Below, piece after piece: positions 31,601-43,782 of a stretch of DNA of 64,000 bases (position 1 is the stretch's first letter; each line of letters starts with the position of its first letter). The DNA lies in assembly GCA_900291925.1 (NCBI GenBank), contig UWYS01000009.1:1-64000 (forward strand), written 5' to 3'. The notes beneath the pieces are model-generated. The model was not told where the DNA came from, did not search any database, and saw only the letters and a program-made list of their open reading frames with translations. The position numbers and the translations under genes were made by a program. This stretch comes from Thecaphora thlaspeos (Eukaryota > Basidiomycota > Ustilaginomycetes > Urocystidales > Glomosporiaceae).

Positions 31601-34314
31601 CGAAAGGACGTCCTGTGAGGGGCAAAGCGGAACGGTCGGCGTTGGTAGTTGTCCAAGGACCTAGGCCAATAATTGGGACGGGCGAAAACGTCGCCGGAGG
31701 GAAAGAACAAGGAAGGGGCAGACAGGAGACGATGATAGAGGTGGGTGCGGAGCGAAGGAAGGGAGGCATGCGGATCTCGTTGGCTCTGGGGCCCGGGTTG
31801 GTCCCATGGCCCAGCTGGCCCGCGCCCGACGTCAGCAGGCAGGGTCAGGAGCAGCCGGGCAACGCAAAGGGGAAGGGGAAGGGGGAACGGCAAGAGGACG
31901 GTCGTTGCCGCCGCTGCCGCCGCCGTCGCCCCAAAGCGACGGAAGAAGGCTGCGCGGCGTAGGGCGGGAGGGCAGAGGGCAAGGAAACTTCAGTTCTCAG
32001 ACAGGTCTCTCGAATCGAAGCCATCCCAGGGTTTTGGGCGTGCGGCCGCATCCGGAGCTGATGGTGACTAGGCCCGGGGTTGGACTGAGCTGGGCAGGCG
32101 TGGACCCTTCCCGGCCCCTTGGTGGCGAGCTCCTCGGATTCTTGGTTGCTTCTTCCGGCTCGGTTTTCGCTGCTGGCGGCCTGCCTCTCCGCCACCATCT
32201 CTCTGCCTCTGCCTCGGCCTCGCCGCCCCCGCTCCCGCTGCTGCTGCTGCAGCACCCTGCCGCTCCGCTGCGCTCCCCTCCATTCCTTCCTGCCATCGTC
32301 GCGCGTCGACGCCTTCCTTCTGTCTGCCTGGCTTGCCCAACCGACCGAACGACGGTGCGACCGATCCATTGAAACGGTGGCCCTTGCCTATGGTACCCGG
32401 CCGCCCATCCCTCGCCGCATTCGAGACCATTTCCGAGCTGAGGGTGATCAGACCACCTGGCGACCGTTTTTAGGCCCTCCCCTCAGCTGACTACGCAAGC
32501 GCTACGCCACCGCATCCTCACCGCCGCACCCCGAGCCAACGATCCTGGCCGGCCCTTCCGCTGCTCCGACGTGCGAACCACAAAACTTTATCGGAAGCGG
32601 TCGTCGCCGCTAACCGCCAACCACCTGCTGCCCGACAGCCCGCCCGACAGCCCGCCCGACCGCGCGCAGGCCGCACGCGAACGACGACATCGCTTGCGGT
32701 GGAAGAAGCAAGCAGAAAAGTCGGACCTCTTCCGTCAACAGCCACCCATCTCCATACACACACATTCAGCCGCCTCCTCATCCGGTCCCGCCCTCCTCCT
32801 CTCTCTAACTGCCGCATCTGCTTCTTCACCCTTTCTCGCGCGCTTCTCTCGAGCATTCCCGTGAGGCTCCCTACCACCTCGCTGGGATTTTCTCAGCTTG
32901 ATCAAATCCGGACGCATATTGGAGCTGGCTAGCCACTTGGGCAGAAGTCTTCCGTCCCCCCGACCATTCCGCGACTCGCCATCCTCCCCCTAGGACCGGC
33001 CTCAGCCTCACGGAACGGGTCATCGATAGCGAGACAGACCCACACCTGCGGCGCTGTCTCACGAGTCAGTCGGAGACGGTCGAGACAAGAGGCGCAAGCG
33101 GTCAGTGCAGTGCAGTACGTGCCTTGCCGTTCCGCTCTCGCTTGGCGCGCCTCGTGCTGACGTCTCCCCTTTCCTCCCCCCTTTTGCGGTCTTGTCTCAT
33201 CGACGTCGCTCTATGTCTCAGCTTTGCTTCAAATAGGTGCCAGCCCTCTGTTCGCCGCCTTCCGGTCGACCTCCGTGCCCTCCTTTGATCCCCCCTTTCG
33301 ACTCCTTCCCCTCCCTCCTCATTCTAGCCAGAGTGTCTGAGTAGCAGCGCCGTAGTAACCTGTCTCCTGCTCTACCATCACCGTCACCATCGCTTTCATC
33401 GCCATCTCTAGCCACCATCCATCATCCCTCTACGGCATCCTCCGCTCGCCATCGCCACGCCAAAACAAGCTTTTGCGCTACGTCGTCTTGTCGGCTGCTC
33501 CGCGTCATATTGCACCTTCGCCCCAGCATAGCACAGCTCCGCACAGCGGCATCCGGCTAGCCCTGACGCTCGAGCTTCGTCCCATCCGGCCGCCTCTTCG
33601 CCAGCAAGCACCGCAGCTGCCGACCGCACACACTGCGCTCAGTCGCACCCAGCCCGAACCCGTCATCCGTGGCCGGCACAACGTCGATCCTACGCACCGA
33701 TACAGATAGGGAAACGTTCTTCCCCCTCTACATTCCGAGCTTCAGCTGCCGCTGCTGTACTCTTATGCTCCGCGGTCAGCAGAGTCGTATCGGAACTTGC
33801 CACACCGCTTCGTCGTTGGGCTTTTCCTGTTTCTGACAGCCGCAGGCCGATCCGGTCAACAGCTTTGCCGTCGCTAGCCACACTATAGATCATTTTCTGC
33901 AACCTTGTTGGAGACGCAGAAAGTTTGGCCGCCGCACGTCGAAGATCTACAAGGTGCGTTTGATCGGGTTGCCCTTTTAAGCATCTCCTTCGACGTCAAC
34001 GACGAGAAGGCCAAGGGTGCTGATACGACCTTTCTTCCGACTCTGTACCACTTCAGCCACCACAATCTCCGACCCGTCACCCCTCACGCCGTCCACCGTT
34101 TCTTCGACACCGTTGCGCCTTTTTGCAACTCGCTGGCAGTCGGCATCGTCCCTGGCTACAAAGGATCTGCCGCTCCACTGCCCCTTAGATCATTCGATCT
34201 TTCTCGATCTTTCCATCTACTACATCAAACTGGGGTAGTGAGCCTCGGCTCTGCTTGTCCTTCTCGGCGTTGAAGACGACGACGCCAGCAGACGTCCGAA
34301 CGCCGCGTTGCACC
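31601..34314 (+). promoter_or_regulatory. Long upstream region of the MedA-type regulator
   Basis: About 2.7 kb of CT-rich, gene-free sequence precedes the regulator's ATG, as is common for fungal developmental regulators. It holds three tandem 12-base units of CCCGACAGCCCG type at 32631-32666 and a CAGTG run at about 33097-33113. Several small open frames lie just before the ATG (for example 33905-34273) and could act as upstream ORFs if the leader is long. No individual binding site can be named. Confidence 0.4.
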
Positions 34315-37035
34315 ATGTCCAGTAGCACATCGCAGAGTTCAGCCCTTAATTTCGGCCCAGCAGCCAGGCTCTCCTCTGCGACGACGTCTTTTCAGTCGCC
34401 AGACCTCGCCACCGGCTCTAGCTCGCTCTCGTTCGGCGGTCTTGACACCTACCCAGGGTCCAACTTCAGGATGAAGTCCGAAGCGTCGCCTTACGCGCAC
34501 GACGAGCAGGCGCCCCGCTCGCAGCAACCGCACGGCGCCAATTATACCCACCAGGATCTCGGACACGTCGGCGGTCTCGCGCAGACGCAGGCGCTTGGCG
34601 GCGGTGTCGGGCAGCAGCAACAGCAACAGCAGCAGGACCACTACCACCACTACCAGCAACAACAATACAGCGGCGGAGGCGGCGAGTCGTCGCGGTCAGC
34701 GACGGCCGCGGGCGGAGGCCACACCTTTCCGCAGCACACGAGGCACTCGTCTCTGGCGAGCTCGATCGGACACCTCGGCCTCTCAGGCGGCGGCAACGAG
34801 GCGAACGGGGCGCCGTTCCAAAACTACGGCGCCTACAGCGAGCAGCGCACCGGCCTGACGGCTGGCACCGCCGAGACCTCGCCCACCCGGAGTCGCTTCC
34901 CCACCGCGGGTCATCTCGATGCGAGGCAGGTAGTCCGAAGTCAGCCCGGTCGGCCGGTTGGCCTGGGCGTTGGCATGGCAGGCAGTCTCGACGCCGGCTC
35001 GCCCAAGCTGAGGAGCGTCGATAGCAGCAGTGAGTAAGAACCGTTTACCGCAGGAAGACAGGGCAGTACGAAGTTTGCCCGGCGACAAACGTTATGATTC
35101 TGACCCGCAGTCGCGCTCGACGCTTCCCTCTGCGCTCCGGCTTTTCCCTGTACCTTCTTATTCCACACTCAACACCAAACAGATTCGCCTCGATCGTTGA
35201 AACGCGCGGCCGAGTATCTCGAAGATCCTCGAGGCTCGATGGACTATTCTGGCCAGCTGCGCCGACCTGCCTCATTTCCAGTGATCAACGCCTCTCTGGG
35301 CGGCGGGGGCGGCACACCGTACGGTCGCCCATTGCAGGCGGATCCCCGATCGGCACAGACGCTCGAGCGGAGCCGTGGCCGAGGCGGCCTACTGGGCACT
35401 GGCCAGACGACGCCGGGACGCCCGCCGATGATGCTGCCCGGTCCTTTTTGCGGCGCCGAACACGGCCGTCGTGATTCGTTCAGCTCCAATCAGACGGTGC
35501 CGTCGCCGTTTATGGGGTCGTCGGGCTCGTCGGAGGAACTGCCGTCACCCTACCCGATGGGCGGCTTTCCGCAGCTGGTTCGCTCGACGCAGATTCCAGG
35601 CAGCTCCAGTTCGGGCGTCGGCGGCTCGATCGGTAGCGGCGATCCGGGCTACAGCCCGCCCGCGCTGCCGGACGCGCCAAAGGCGCGGCTCGAGCTGCAT
35701 GGCAACCTCAACGACATGGCGGTTGGCTGGAGTCACGACGAATGGCGCAGCGGCCGGCGTTTAGTGCAATTCTGGCGGCGCCAGGAGGGTTCGACCATCC
35801 ACGCGACGTGGAGGCCCATCACACCGTCGCAATACGTGCCCAACAGCATCGTCATCTCCTGCATCTTCCGCGACGAGAAGAACGAGTGCTTCATCACGTC
35901 GGTCGACACCATCTACCTGCTCGAGGCACTGGTGGCGAGCCGATTCACGGTCGAGGAGAAGAACCGCATCCGGCGTAACCTCGAGGGCTTCCGCCCGATA
36001 ACGGTCAGCAAAAGCAAGCGCGAGTGCGACGCCTTCTTCAAGCGTATCATGAGCTTCCCTAACCCCAAGCCGCGCAACATTGAGAAGGACGTCAAGGTGT
36101 TTCCTTGGAAGGTCCTCTCGTCGGCGCTCTGCAAGATTATCAGCAAGTACAGTCCACTCTACGAGCCGTCGATGGTAGTCTCGGATCATTGGGCGCCGGA
36201 GCTGGGGGCAGGCGCGCCGCCGCCGCCGCAGCAGCAGCAGCAAGGGGCGGGATCGATATCCGCAGCCGCGAAGTCAGATTACCGCGACGGCTCGGACTAC
36301 GCCGCGTCTGCGCTGTCGTCTTCGGTGCCCGCGTTCCGCAGCGGCGATGGCCTGTTTGAGCGTAGCGGTGGCTATTCGCTTGGGCCGATCTACGGGGCGC
36401 CGCAGCATGGAGGGGGAGCTGGTGGCGGCGGAGGGCCAGGAGCAGGAGGTGGGACGGCCGCCTATTCGTCCATGTACGGCGCTGCCGCCCCGGCGTCGGA
36501 TCTCCACTCGCGTAGCCGAAGCACTGGCTCAACGTTTGCTTTCCAGGAACTGATGCCGGGCGGCGGCCCTCCGGGCGGGGGCATGGCAGGGCTCGGACAC
36601 CCCAGCGGCAGCGGCTACCCACCGGCCAGCGGACCAACGGACGCCATCCCTTTCCCTTCGCAGGGCGGCCATAGCGGCTACTCGCAGCAGCACGGGCAGC
36701 AGCAGCAGCATCATGAGCACGGCGCCACATCTGGAGCGGGTGGCTACGACGCCTCGCGAGGCTACGACGCCTTTTCGGGTGGCGGAGCGGGTGTTGGCGC
36801 CGTTGGGAACGCTGACGCCTCGACGAGCGGCGCGAGCAATGGCGCAGCAAACGTCGGCGGCCTGTTTGGCGGACAGCAGAAGCTGCCATCGATGCCGATG
36901 CAAGACGAGGGCCGCTCTTCATCCGCGTCGACCGCCTCGGCTGCTACGAATGCCATGGGCCACCACCACCGCGACATGTCTGGCAGCACGCTGGCCGGCG
37001 CCACGGGCTACTATTCGACTGAGCGTCGCGGCTAG
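34315..37035 (+). CDS. MED1: Medusa (MedA)-type developmental regulator, Ustilago med1 orthologue
   Basis: Two exons (34315-35029, 35183-37035; donor GTGAGT, acceptor CAG, phase 1) encode 855 residues. The only folded part is residues about 407-562. It starts LELHGNLNDMAVGWSHDEW and includes GRRLVQFWRRQEGSTIHATW, PNSIVISCIFRDEKNECFI and RIRRNLEGFRPITVSKSK, followed by FPNPKPRNIEKDVKVFPWK. These blocks are the hallmark of the Aspergillus MedA domain. The flanks are disordered and rich in G, S, Q and H ([19 protein letters not shown] near residue 100). MedA proteins control conidiation and adhesion in Aspergillus. In Ustilago maydis the orthologue was reported to affect mating and virulence through the pheromone-response regulator prf1. 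Presumably nuclear; no classic DNA-binding motif is visible. Confidence 0.88.
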
Positions 37036-38562
37036 TGCCGGTTTGCAAGCGATAAGATGGACGCCTCGCAGCTTCCGGTGTCGAAGAATCTGCAACGGCC
37101 GCCGTTACTTCTGGTTTTTGCCTCTTTCCGGCGTTGCAAGGTATCTCGCACGCCGGTTTCCCCCTCTCTTACTACCTCTGTCCTATTCCTTCTCCTGCAC
37201 GCCTTGCTTTCTCTCTGTCCGCGTCCCTCGCGCCCTCGAGCGCTTCGTGCTCCGTTCGCATTCGATGTGATCCCTTCGTTACCTGATGAGTATCCAGTTG
37301 TATTGTTCGCTTTAGCTGTTGTTTCGCGCGGCTTGTTCTTTGCCGAGTAGCCGCCGCCGTCGGTGCGGTGGCGAGCGCCGGAGGACGATGGCGCAATCCA
37401 CTACATACCTAGAGACGTTGTGTTGCTACTATCGTATTCTGTAGCTTGACAAGTAGCGCCGATCGTCGGCGGGCTTTCAGTGGTGGGCGCCACCTAAAAG
37501 GGCGGCGGGTGCTGGCGAGAAGTAGCGTCGAGCGTCGGCGCCGCAGCCCAGGCGTTCGATGGTGGGAGTGCGGCGCGTGCGTAGGGCGCATCGGTCTGGG
37601 TGATCGGCCGAGGCACCCGGCCTCATCTTGAGCCTGGCTCAGCCCTGCTCCCATCTTCTCCTCATCCATCTCTCCCTGTCGTCGTCGCCCGCAGGGCATC
37701 TTTGTTTTTCCGCCCGCCCTTCCTACTGCTTGTCGCTCTTCCCGCGCTCGACCGACACGCCGGTTCTTCCGGCGTGCCGGGAGCCCTCCAGAGCTCAGGC
37801 CGTGCTGGCTTGCTCGCAATCGATATGTTCCTCCCCTCTCTCTCTTCCTCGTGTGTGTCTCGGCTGTTCAACGGGATCAGACTCGCAGGAAAGACGCCGA
37901 AGAGGTGGGAGAAAGCTGAATAAGTGGGGGGAAAGGCTCCTGAGAACAGTCGTGAGAGGCCGAAGAAGTGGGTGATCAGCTCAGGAGATGAGCGAGAGGA
38001 GCGGAAAATTGGGGCAAAGGCAAGTGCGTCACATGGCGATGCGGCGTGAGCGTCTGGGCGCTGCCGGCCACGCACCTTGCCACATAGCCACCCACCCTGT
38101 CACGAAGTCAGTCAGCCTCGCGGCGCCTCAAATCTCACGCCTATGCTTCTCTGGTGGTCGGTCGGAGCCAGGACAGCACTCAATTGGTCTCTTGGAGTTG
38201 GGGGGTTGACTAGTGGAAAATAAAATAAAAGAGATAATGGCGTAACCTGCTACTGAAAGGTGCAGATAGGGACAAAAGGCTGAATGAGTGAGGGTGTTGA
38301 AGAATCTGCAGTGGGCGAAACACAGCGGACGCAAGCAAAGATGGCAGGCGCAGGCGAGAACTACCAACGATGAGATGAGCGAGAGAAGCGAGAAAAGAGT
38401 GGAGATGATAAGGTATAAAGAGAGGCGGTCGATGATCCCCGAAGCTCTTCCCTACATCTCACCTCGTCCAGCTCTCTCGCATCTCCAAACATCTTGCGAG
38501 AACTTTCGTAGATCCACTCAGCAGCCACTACCAGTCGAACCTCAACAACAACAAAGCCCAAG
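37036..38562. other. Intergenic between MED1 and SSP3
   Basis: No gene is supported. The first part is probably the MED1 3' untranslated region. Two near-copies of GAGATGAGCGAGAGRAGCG occur at about 37984 and 38371. The last 150 bases are the SSP3 promoter and leader. Confidence 0.45.
38414..38420 (+). promoter_or_regulatory. TATA box of SSP3
   Basis: TATAAAG lies 149 bases upstream of the SSP3 ATG, after a purine-rich stretch and before a CT-rich leader ending in CAACAACAACAAAGCCCAAG. The geometry is nearly that of SSP2. Confidence 0.55.
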
Positions 38563-39160
38563 ATGAAGCTCAGCGTCACTTTTACCGTCCTCGCCCTTGC
38601 CGTCGGCGTCCTAGGCAAGCCAGACCGGCCGCCAGCATACGCCTACAAGCTCAATGTGGACCATTCCGACCGCTTTGGTTCAGACTACCTCAAGTATATC
38701 CCAGAGACGCCGCAAACCTCGGCGATGATCTGCTACATGTATAGCTTTGACAGGTACCCTGACAAAGCTATGAACTGGACCATCATGACGACCTTGAAAA
38801 CAGTGCTTGCAGCAAGCCCCAGTCCAAACTTCAGCTGCGCCCACAAGCCCGCAAGGCTCTCCAAGAGACAACAGCAGGCATGGCTGGATGTGGCCAAGCA
38901 AGCGCTTGCGAACTCTCACTCCTGGCTGCAAGCAAACAGTGAGTTGTCCGAGAGCAAAGTTATGGCGAGGGTCTTTTGCTGCTTCGAGTTTCCATCGAAT
39001 AAGAGACTGACCTACGATTGTCGATCATGTCATCCTTGTCCCAATGCCAGTTGAGGAGGCAGCTCTGTCGAGCCAAGCAACTCAAGGCAGCAAGTCATTC
39101 AAAGTTCCACAGGGCGCGAAGTGGGTCCGATGCGATAGCGAGGCGCAGGATCCGTGCTAA
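38563..39160 (+). CDS. Small secreted protein SSP3, intact member of the new family
   Basis: Two exons (38563-38938, 39051-39160; GTGAGT to CCAG, phase 1) encode 161 residues. Residues 1-19 (MKLSVTFTVLALAVGVLGK) form a clean signal peptide. The mature N-terminal half has YAYKLNVDHSDRFG, DYLKYIPETP and MICYMY, matching the YMLGLHVDD, DYVVYLPKG and ICYG segments of SSP2. The second half is helical (LSKRQQQAWLDVAKQALA), with a KR dipeptide that could be a Kex2 site. The last exon carries SFKVPQGAKWVRCD and ends with DPC. Four cysteines are spread through the mature part, enough for two disulfides. Skipping the splice gives a false end at 39054. I recognise no known domain. It is the nearest downstream gene of MED1; regulation by it is untested inference. 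Confidence 0.8.
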
Positions 39161-40961
39161 GGTATCGCTGGAGGACTGATACAGGATCCTGCCCACAGCG
39201 GAGCAGGAGATTAGCCTTCCTACCATTCAGGTACAGAAGGGCCAGCCTACTACTCTGAAGCTGGAAGTACACGATCTAGAGAAGAGGCAATTGCGCTTGA
39301 TGTCGCGTCGATAGGCTGACTTCCGTCCCCGCCCACCTTCCAGTTTACCTGCTCTACCTTGTTCCGTCTCTTCGCCTGTCTCTCGAATCTCGCTTGCTCC
39401 GTTCCGCCTCTCCTATCTTTTCTTTCCCGCCTCCCATGCTGCCTCAAAGCTGTTCTTGTTTGGCTTGTACACTAGATCGGCAGCAAGGAGCCATTAGCTC
39501 CTTCCTATTCAACTCCAGTCTCACGTTTGAATGTCGAATTCTGGCCCGGGCCAGGACGAGCCGATCCGAATTAATAAAAATAAAAATAAAAAGGCTACAG
39601 TGTGGCGGAGAAGAGAGGAGAAGACATTCAAGCAGCTTGCCGGCAGAACTTAAGAGGAGCTCAGTTGCGTGAGGGACCGGCGCCACAAGTAGATTTATGA
39701 CCCACACGGCCGACTCAACCGAGTTCACAGGCTCCTGCACTGTCCAGAGATATTGCAGGCCGTTTCTGGATGGTAATGCGCCACCCAAAGAAAGAAAAAG
39801 ACATCATACTACTGCGGGCACAGAGGCCAATAGGCCGGCTCGACGTGCTGCCTGGGGTTGGCACATTGAATAGTGCCACAGGGCTACAGGCAAGAGGGAG
39901 ACGACAGCGCCGTACAAAGGAGAAGAGACTGTAGCGGAGTGAGAACCACGCCAACATTGTCGAGACACGAGGAGAAGGTGAAGGGTGAAGAAAGAAGGAG
40001 AGAGGGAGAAATGGGTGAGTAAGGGAGTCTTGAAAAGGGGAGAGAGAGGGCGAGACGAGGAAGCGATGATAGAACAGACGAAGGTCGCCGTAGACAGAGA
40101 GGAGCCCCTATCACTCGAGGTGGGGGATTGTGGGTTGTGTGTGAACTGGCAACTGCTCGACAGCGTTCCCTCGAATTCGCTGAGCCCCTCTCGAGCAGAG
40201 CATGGTGGAGGTCATCAGACTCGTGACAAAGAGGCAGGCAAGGTGGTAGTGAGCCGAAGACGTGGGGGCTGGGATCATGAGAACTGCTTGGCGCTCGGTC
40301 ACGTGTGCAGGGTGCGCCAGTTCGTCGGCGAGGCAGGGCCTCTTGGCCTCGCTGGCAGGCTCTCTTCCCTCTCGTCTCACACCACCATCTCTCTCTCTCT
40401 CGTCGACGCACCCGTCGTCGGCTCGTTTTCGCTCGCCCACCCGCTACCACCCCTTTCTCTTGTCCATGCTCGCCCCCTTATGTCGTAGCTAGTCTTCCCT
40501 CCTCCCATGCCTCACTCTGTCTAGCTAGTCAGCAGTCTTTGTTCTCGCGCTCACTGCGCTCCTCTCACGCCTCGCTCTCATGCGACGCTCGACCGGCCGG
40601 CCCTTACGGCACCGGCTGGGAGCTCGCGGCTTCCCCCCCTGCGGGGTCCAGCAATCCCATGTTTCTTGTCCTTTTCTTGGTTCGCTTCCTCGGTCTGGCC
40701 TCGTCGACGAGTTGGTGCAGTTGCTCATGGCCGAAAAAGGCCGTGTGGGTCTTCAGTTCGTCGTACTGTGTAGTCCTGCTGGCAGCTGGCAGCTGGCAGC
40801 TGGCAATCAGAGAAGGACCAGGCTGCCCTGGATAAGCGCACCATCGCAGGCCGGAAAACAAGGCGCCGTCGCATGGCGACGCGTCGACAGCTCGGCAACG
40901 CGTCCGAGCTCCCTCTGTAGTCCACCTGCTCCACTCCCTCCATTCCTCCCCCGGCTTTTGT
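39161..40961. other. Intergenic, nothing supported
   Basis: 1.8 kb without a credible gene. It includes an A-rich microsatellite (AATAAAAATAAAAATAAAAA near 39570-39592), CT-rich tracts, and a triplicated GGCAGCT word at about 40782-40803. A diverged copy of the 13.5-kb repeat block lies at about 39340-39415, just downstream of SSP3. Confidence 0.45.
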
Positions 40962-42089
40962 TCACCTCGCCATCCGAGCAGTATATACATCCTTCAACTC
41001 AAACATCTCAATAAACTCGGTATCTGCGATTCTGGAACCTGCGAAACGTGCATACTCTTCAAAGATAGAGGTATGCGACCATCCTTGCAACCTGCGCAGC
41101 AACCCTGTTATACATCCAACGCGATATTTGCCCTTGTTGCAGTGGATCAGGATGGGTAGGTTCGTTGGATCTAGAATCATTAGTAGTGCGGCGGTTACCA
41201 TCTTGGCATCCACTGTGAAGACAGGTTGGAGAGGAGAGAGTGGTGATGGGGTCAGTACGGGAAAGCAAAAGGGTGCAGAAGATAGAGGTATCGCTGTTAG
41301 GACGAGAAAGGCAAAGGCCAACGAAGAGAAAGGAGGAAAGAGAGCGGGGAGGATAAACCCACTCTCGGCAAGAGGTTCCTTGTTAAGGTCCAATTTGAAG
41401 TGAAAGATGCGTATCCCTTCATTCTGCGCCCACGTTGTCATATTTGTACGATACTCTTCGTTCGCGAGATACCTGTCTCACGTCGTTGCGACAGTTTGTC
41501 CATCATTGTTTGTCAGTGCCATCAGTTTCTACCACCTCTAGGACTAGGCACGGGCATGGCGGATGGTGAGAAGACGTACATGACGCTCTTGAGGTTCAAC
41601 CTCTTCAAAAAGCCAAAATTACGCTCGTTTGGATGTCCACTTCGATAGACGCCCGGTGAGACCATGTCAAAGTTGAGAGGTGGCACGACGGTTTGGTTCG
41701 ATTGGAGGTGCGTTTGGAGAGAAGGCGCAGGACCGGGATTGGGAGCGCGAGCGGTGTTGTTGCTCCCAGGCGAGGGTCCAGCGGGAACGACGGCTGGTGT
41801 CAGCGTCGATGTGGAAGGCGCTAGAGGAGGGAGCGGTGGATGTGAGGAGACCTCAGGTGGTGGTGCTGGTGAGGTTGCGGGCGGTGGGACTGTCGTGACT
41901 TGTGGAGGTGCCGATGCTGCGACGGGGGCTGCTGAGGGGGCCGAGGCGGGCAGTGCTGCTGGATCGCTGCTCTTGGCGGAAGCTGGGTCGACTTCGTCGG
42001 CCGACTTCGGCACCGCTACCGTCTGTGCCGTCTGTACGGCCGGCGCGTCAGGCTGAGCAGCATCGTCGTTGTCGTCTTGCAGCCACGTC
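40962..42089 (-). CDS. SIW14: SIW14/OCA-type tyrosine phosphatase (inositol pyrophosphatase family), 5' end unresolved
   Basis: Three exons are readable on the minus strand: about 42089-41580, 41472-41363 and 41212-40962, with agreeing phases 2 and 1. The conserved core starts PPLNFDMVSPGVYRSGHP, continues NFGFLKRLNLKSVMYL, and has NEGIRIFHFKLDLNKEPL and then the active-site loop LIHCNKGKYRVGC, a HC-x5-R signature. It ends GWSHTSIFEEYARFA. Yeast Siw14 hydrolyses the 5-beta phosphate of inositol pyrophosphates. The N-terminal 130 residues are proline/alanine/serine-rich. The first exon has no in-frame ATG before an upstream TAA at 42101-42103. A preceding short coding exon must therefore exist between about 42100 and 42370, with splice acceptor CCTAG at 42090 or CAAG nearby. 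I could not place it. Confidence 0.75.
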
Positions 42090-42375
42090 CTAGGGTCGTT
42101 TTATGGGATGCGAATGTGTGTGTGTCAAACGAGACGACGGTGGAGGTGATCAGCCATCGGCATGCTAAGATTGGATCGACCGCTGCGAGCCGTTCCCCGG
42201 CCGATGGTTTTGCATATGGTACAATGTATCGCTTCGATGTGCTGACCCGTTTGATCCTGTCCGAGCCCTCCCTGCTGCATCTTCTTCCCGTTTCCAGTCA
42301 ATCTCGCCGTCTTCTCTCCGGCCCTTGCCTCCGCGTTGATCGAGACTAAGGCCTGCAAAGCACGCTCGAGGAGAC

Positions 42376-43447
42376 TCACGAAGCCTTTGCCGTTGCGCCT
42401 CGACCCGCCGAGATGCCTTGGCTCTCGAGCTGCTCGCGCCTCTCCCTCCTGCGCTTGACGTCCCAATTGTGTACGCGGGCCGTGTTGACCTCCATGATGG
42501 TGATCTGCTCGCGCAGGAAGTCGAGATCCTCCTTTGCGGCGACGAGGCTCGTCTCGGCGCTCTGGAGCTTGGTCGAAAGGAGCTGGATGGCTTCGTCGAT
42601 AGGGTAAGAGAGCATAACGTTGGCCTGCGGGCAGGGAGGAGGTCGGAGGGCGGAGGCACGGTCAGTGGGACTGTTCTGGCAAGCACTTGCGTTGGCAGAG
42701 ATCGACAAGACACGGGGCACTCACGCCGAGCCAGAGGTGGACCTTGTCGGTCTGTTCGAGCTGGGCCTTTGCAAAGAGGGTCTCGTTGAGCTCAAACGTG
42801 GTCTTGATGGGTTCGGGGTTGCCCTGTTGGGTGAGGGGCATCAGAGGGGATAGAAGAAGAATTGACCGGTGAGGCCCAGTGAGGCTTCAGCTTTCTTGCC
42901 CTGGCGGATGGGAAGCGGACTTGGCGGGCGCTAGCTTACCTGGGACTGCTTGAGGAACTGGACCATTTGGAGCGTCTTTCTGATGTCGGGGATCTTGTCT
43001 TCGAGGCCGCCTCTTCTCTGCGCGGTGTTCATCTCCATAAACTTGTACTTGCTTTTGGGTGGTAGGAAAGAGATTGCGGACAAAGAAAGATGATGTGAGC
43101 GAGGGGGGAAGGGGAGGTCTTTGGCGGTGGAATCGAGGAGAGAGGAGGGTCAGACGCACGACATGGTCTCCTGAAACTTGCGGAGAGTGGGTTCGACATC
43201 CTGGTCTGGACCGCCAAGGTGCTCCTGTACGTTTGTCTGCGTTGGGGTTTGAGGTGTATAAAGGTGGGAGAGGACGTAGACGTGAGTGGGGGCGACGCTT
43301 GGGGGAGGGAGGCTGGAAGAAGGCGGGCAGGGGACTTACGATGAAGGGTGCATGTGGGATGCCGCGAGGGTTGAGCTGAAGCTGCGGCTGTTGCGGGGTG
43401 GTGGAGGAGGACTGTGGAGGCTGTGTTGATGAGGATGTGCTGGACAT
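42376..43447 (-). CDS. PAC10: Prefoldin subunit 3 (VBP1/Pac10)
   Basis: Five exons (43447-43340, 43236-43160, 43051-42940, 42823-42725, 42624-42376), all GT-AG and phase-consistent, encode 214 residues, close to the family length. After a Q/S/P-rich leader come GIPHAPFI and VEPTLRKFQETMSKYKFME, the central PDIRKTLQMVQFL, the beta-hairpin region (TFELNETLFAKAQLE, VHLWLGANVMLSYPIDEA), and a second coiled-coil helix (AKEDLDFLREQITIMEVNTARVHNWDV). This two-helix-plus-hairpin layout is that of an alpha-type prefoldin. The hexameric complex delivers unfolded actin and tubulin to the CCT chaperonin in the cytosol. It lies upstream of SIW14 on the same strand and is divergent from the OHCU decarboxylase gene. 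Confidence 0.93.
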
Positions 43448-43782
43448 GGCTGCGGGCAGTGTGGAAGAGGGGAGAAGGAGGAGAAGGTGGCAAGGTGGCA
43501 AGGTGGAGGAGAGCAAGGAAGCAAGTCGGGAAGTTGCGACGGTGCGCGTGCCCAAATTCCAACTCAACTTTGACTCTGCCTTGGCTCGACAGATAGCGTC
43601 TGTCGGCCCTGCGCACGTCCGCCCGCACACACACCGACATGGCCGCGCCCCGTGCGCAGGCCACAGCGCAGCAGCAGTGCTCTTATCTTTTTTGCCTTGC
43701 TACCACCGCCACCGCCACCGCCACCTCTCTCTCTCTCTTTAGCCCGGTCCACCTCCGCCTCGCAGCGTACATCGCCGCCGCC

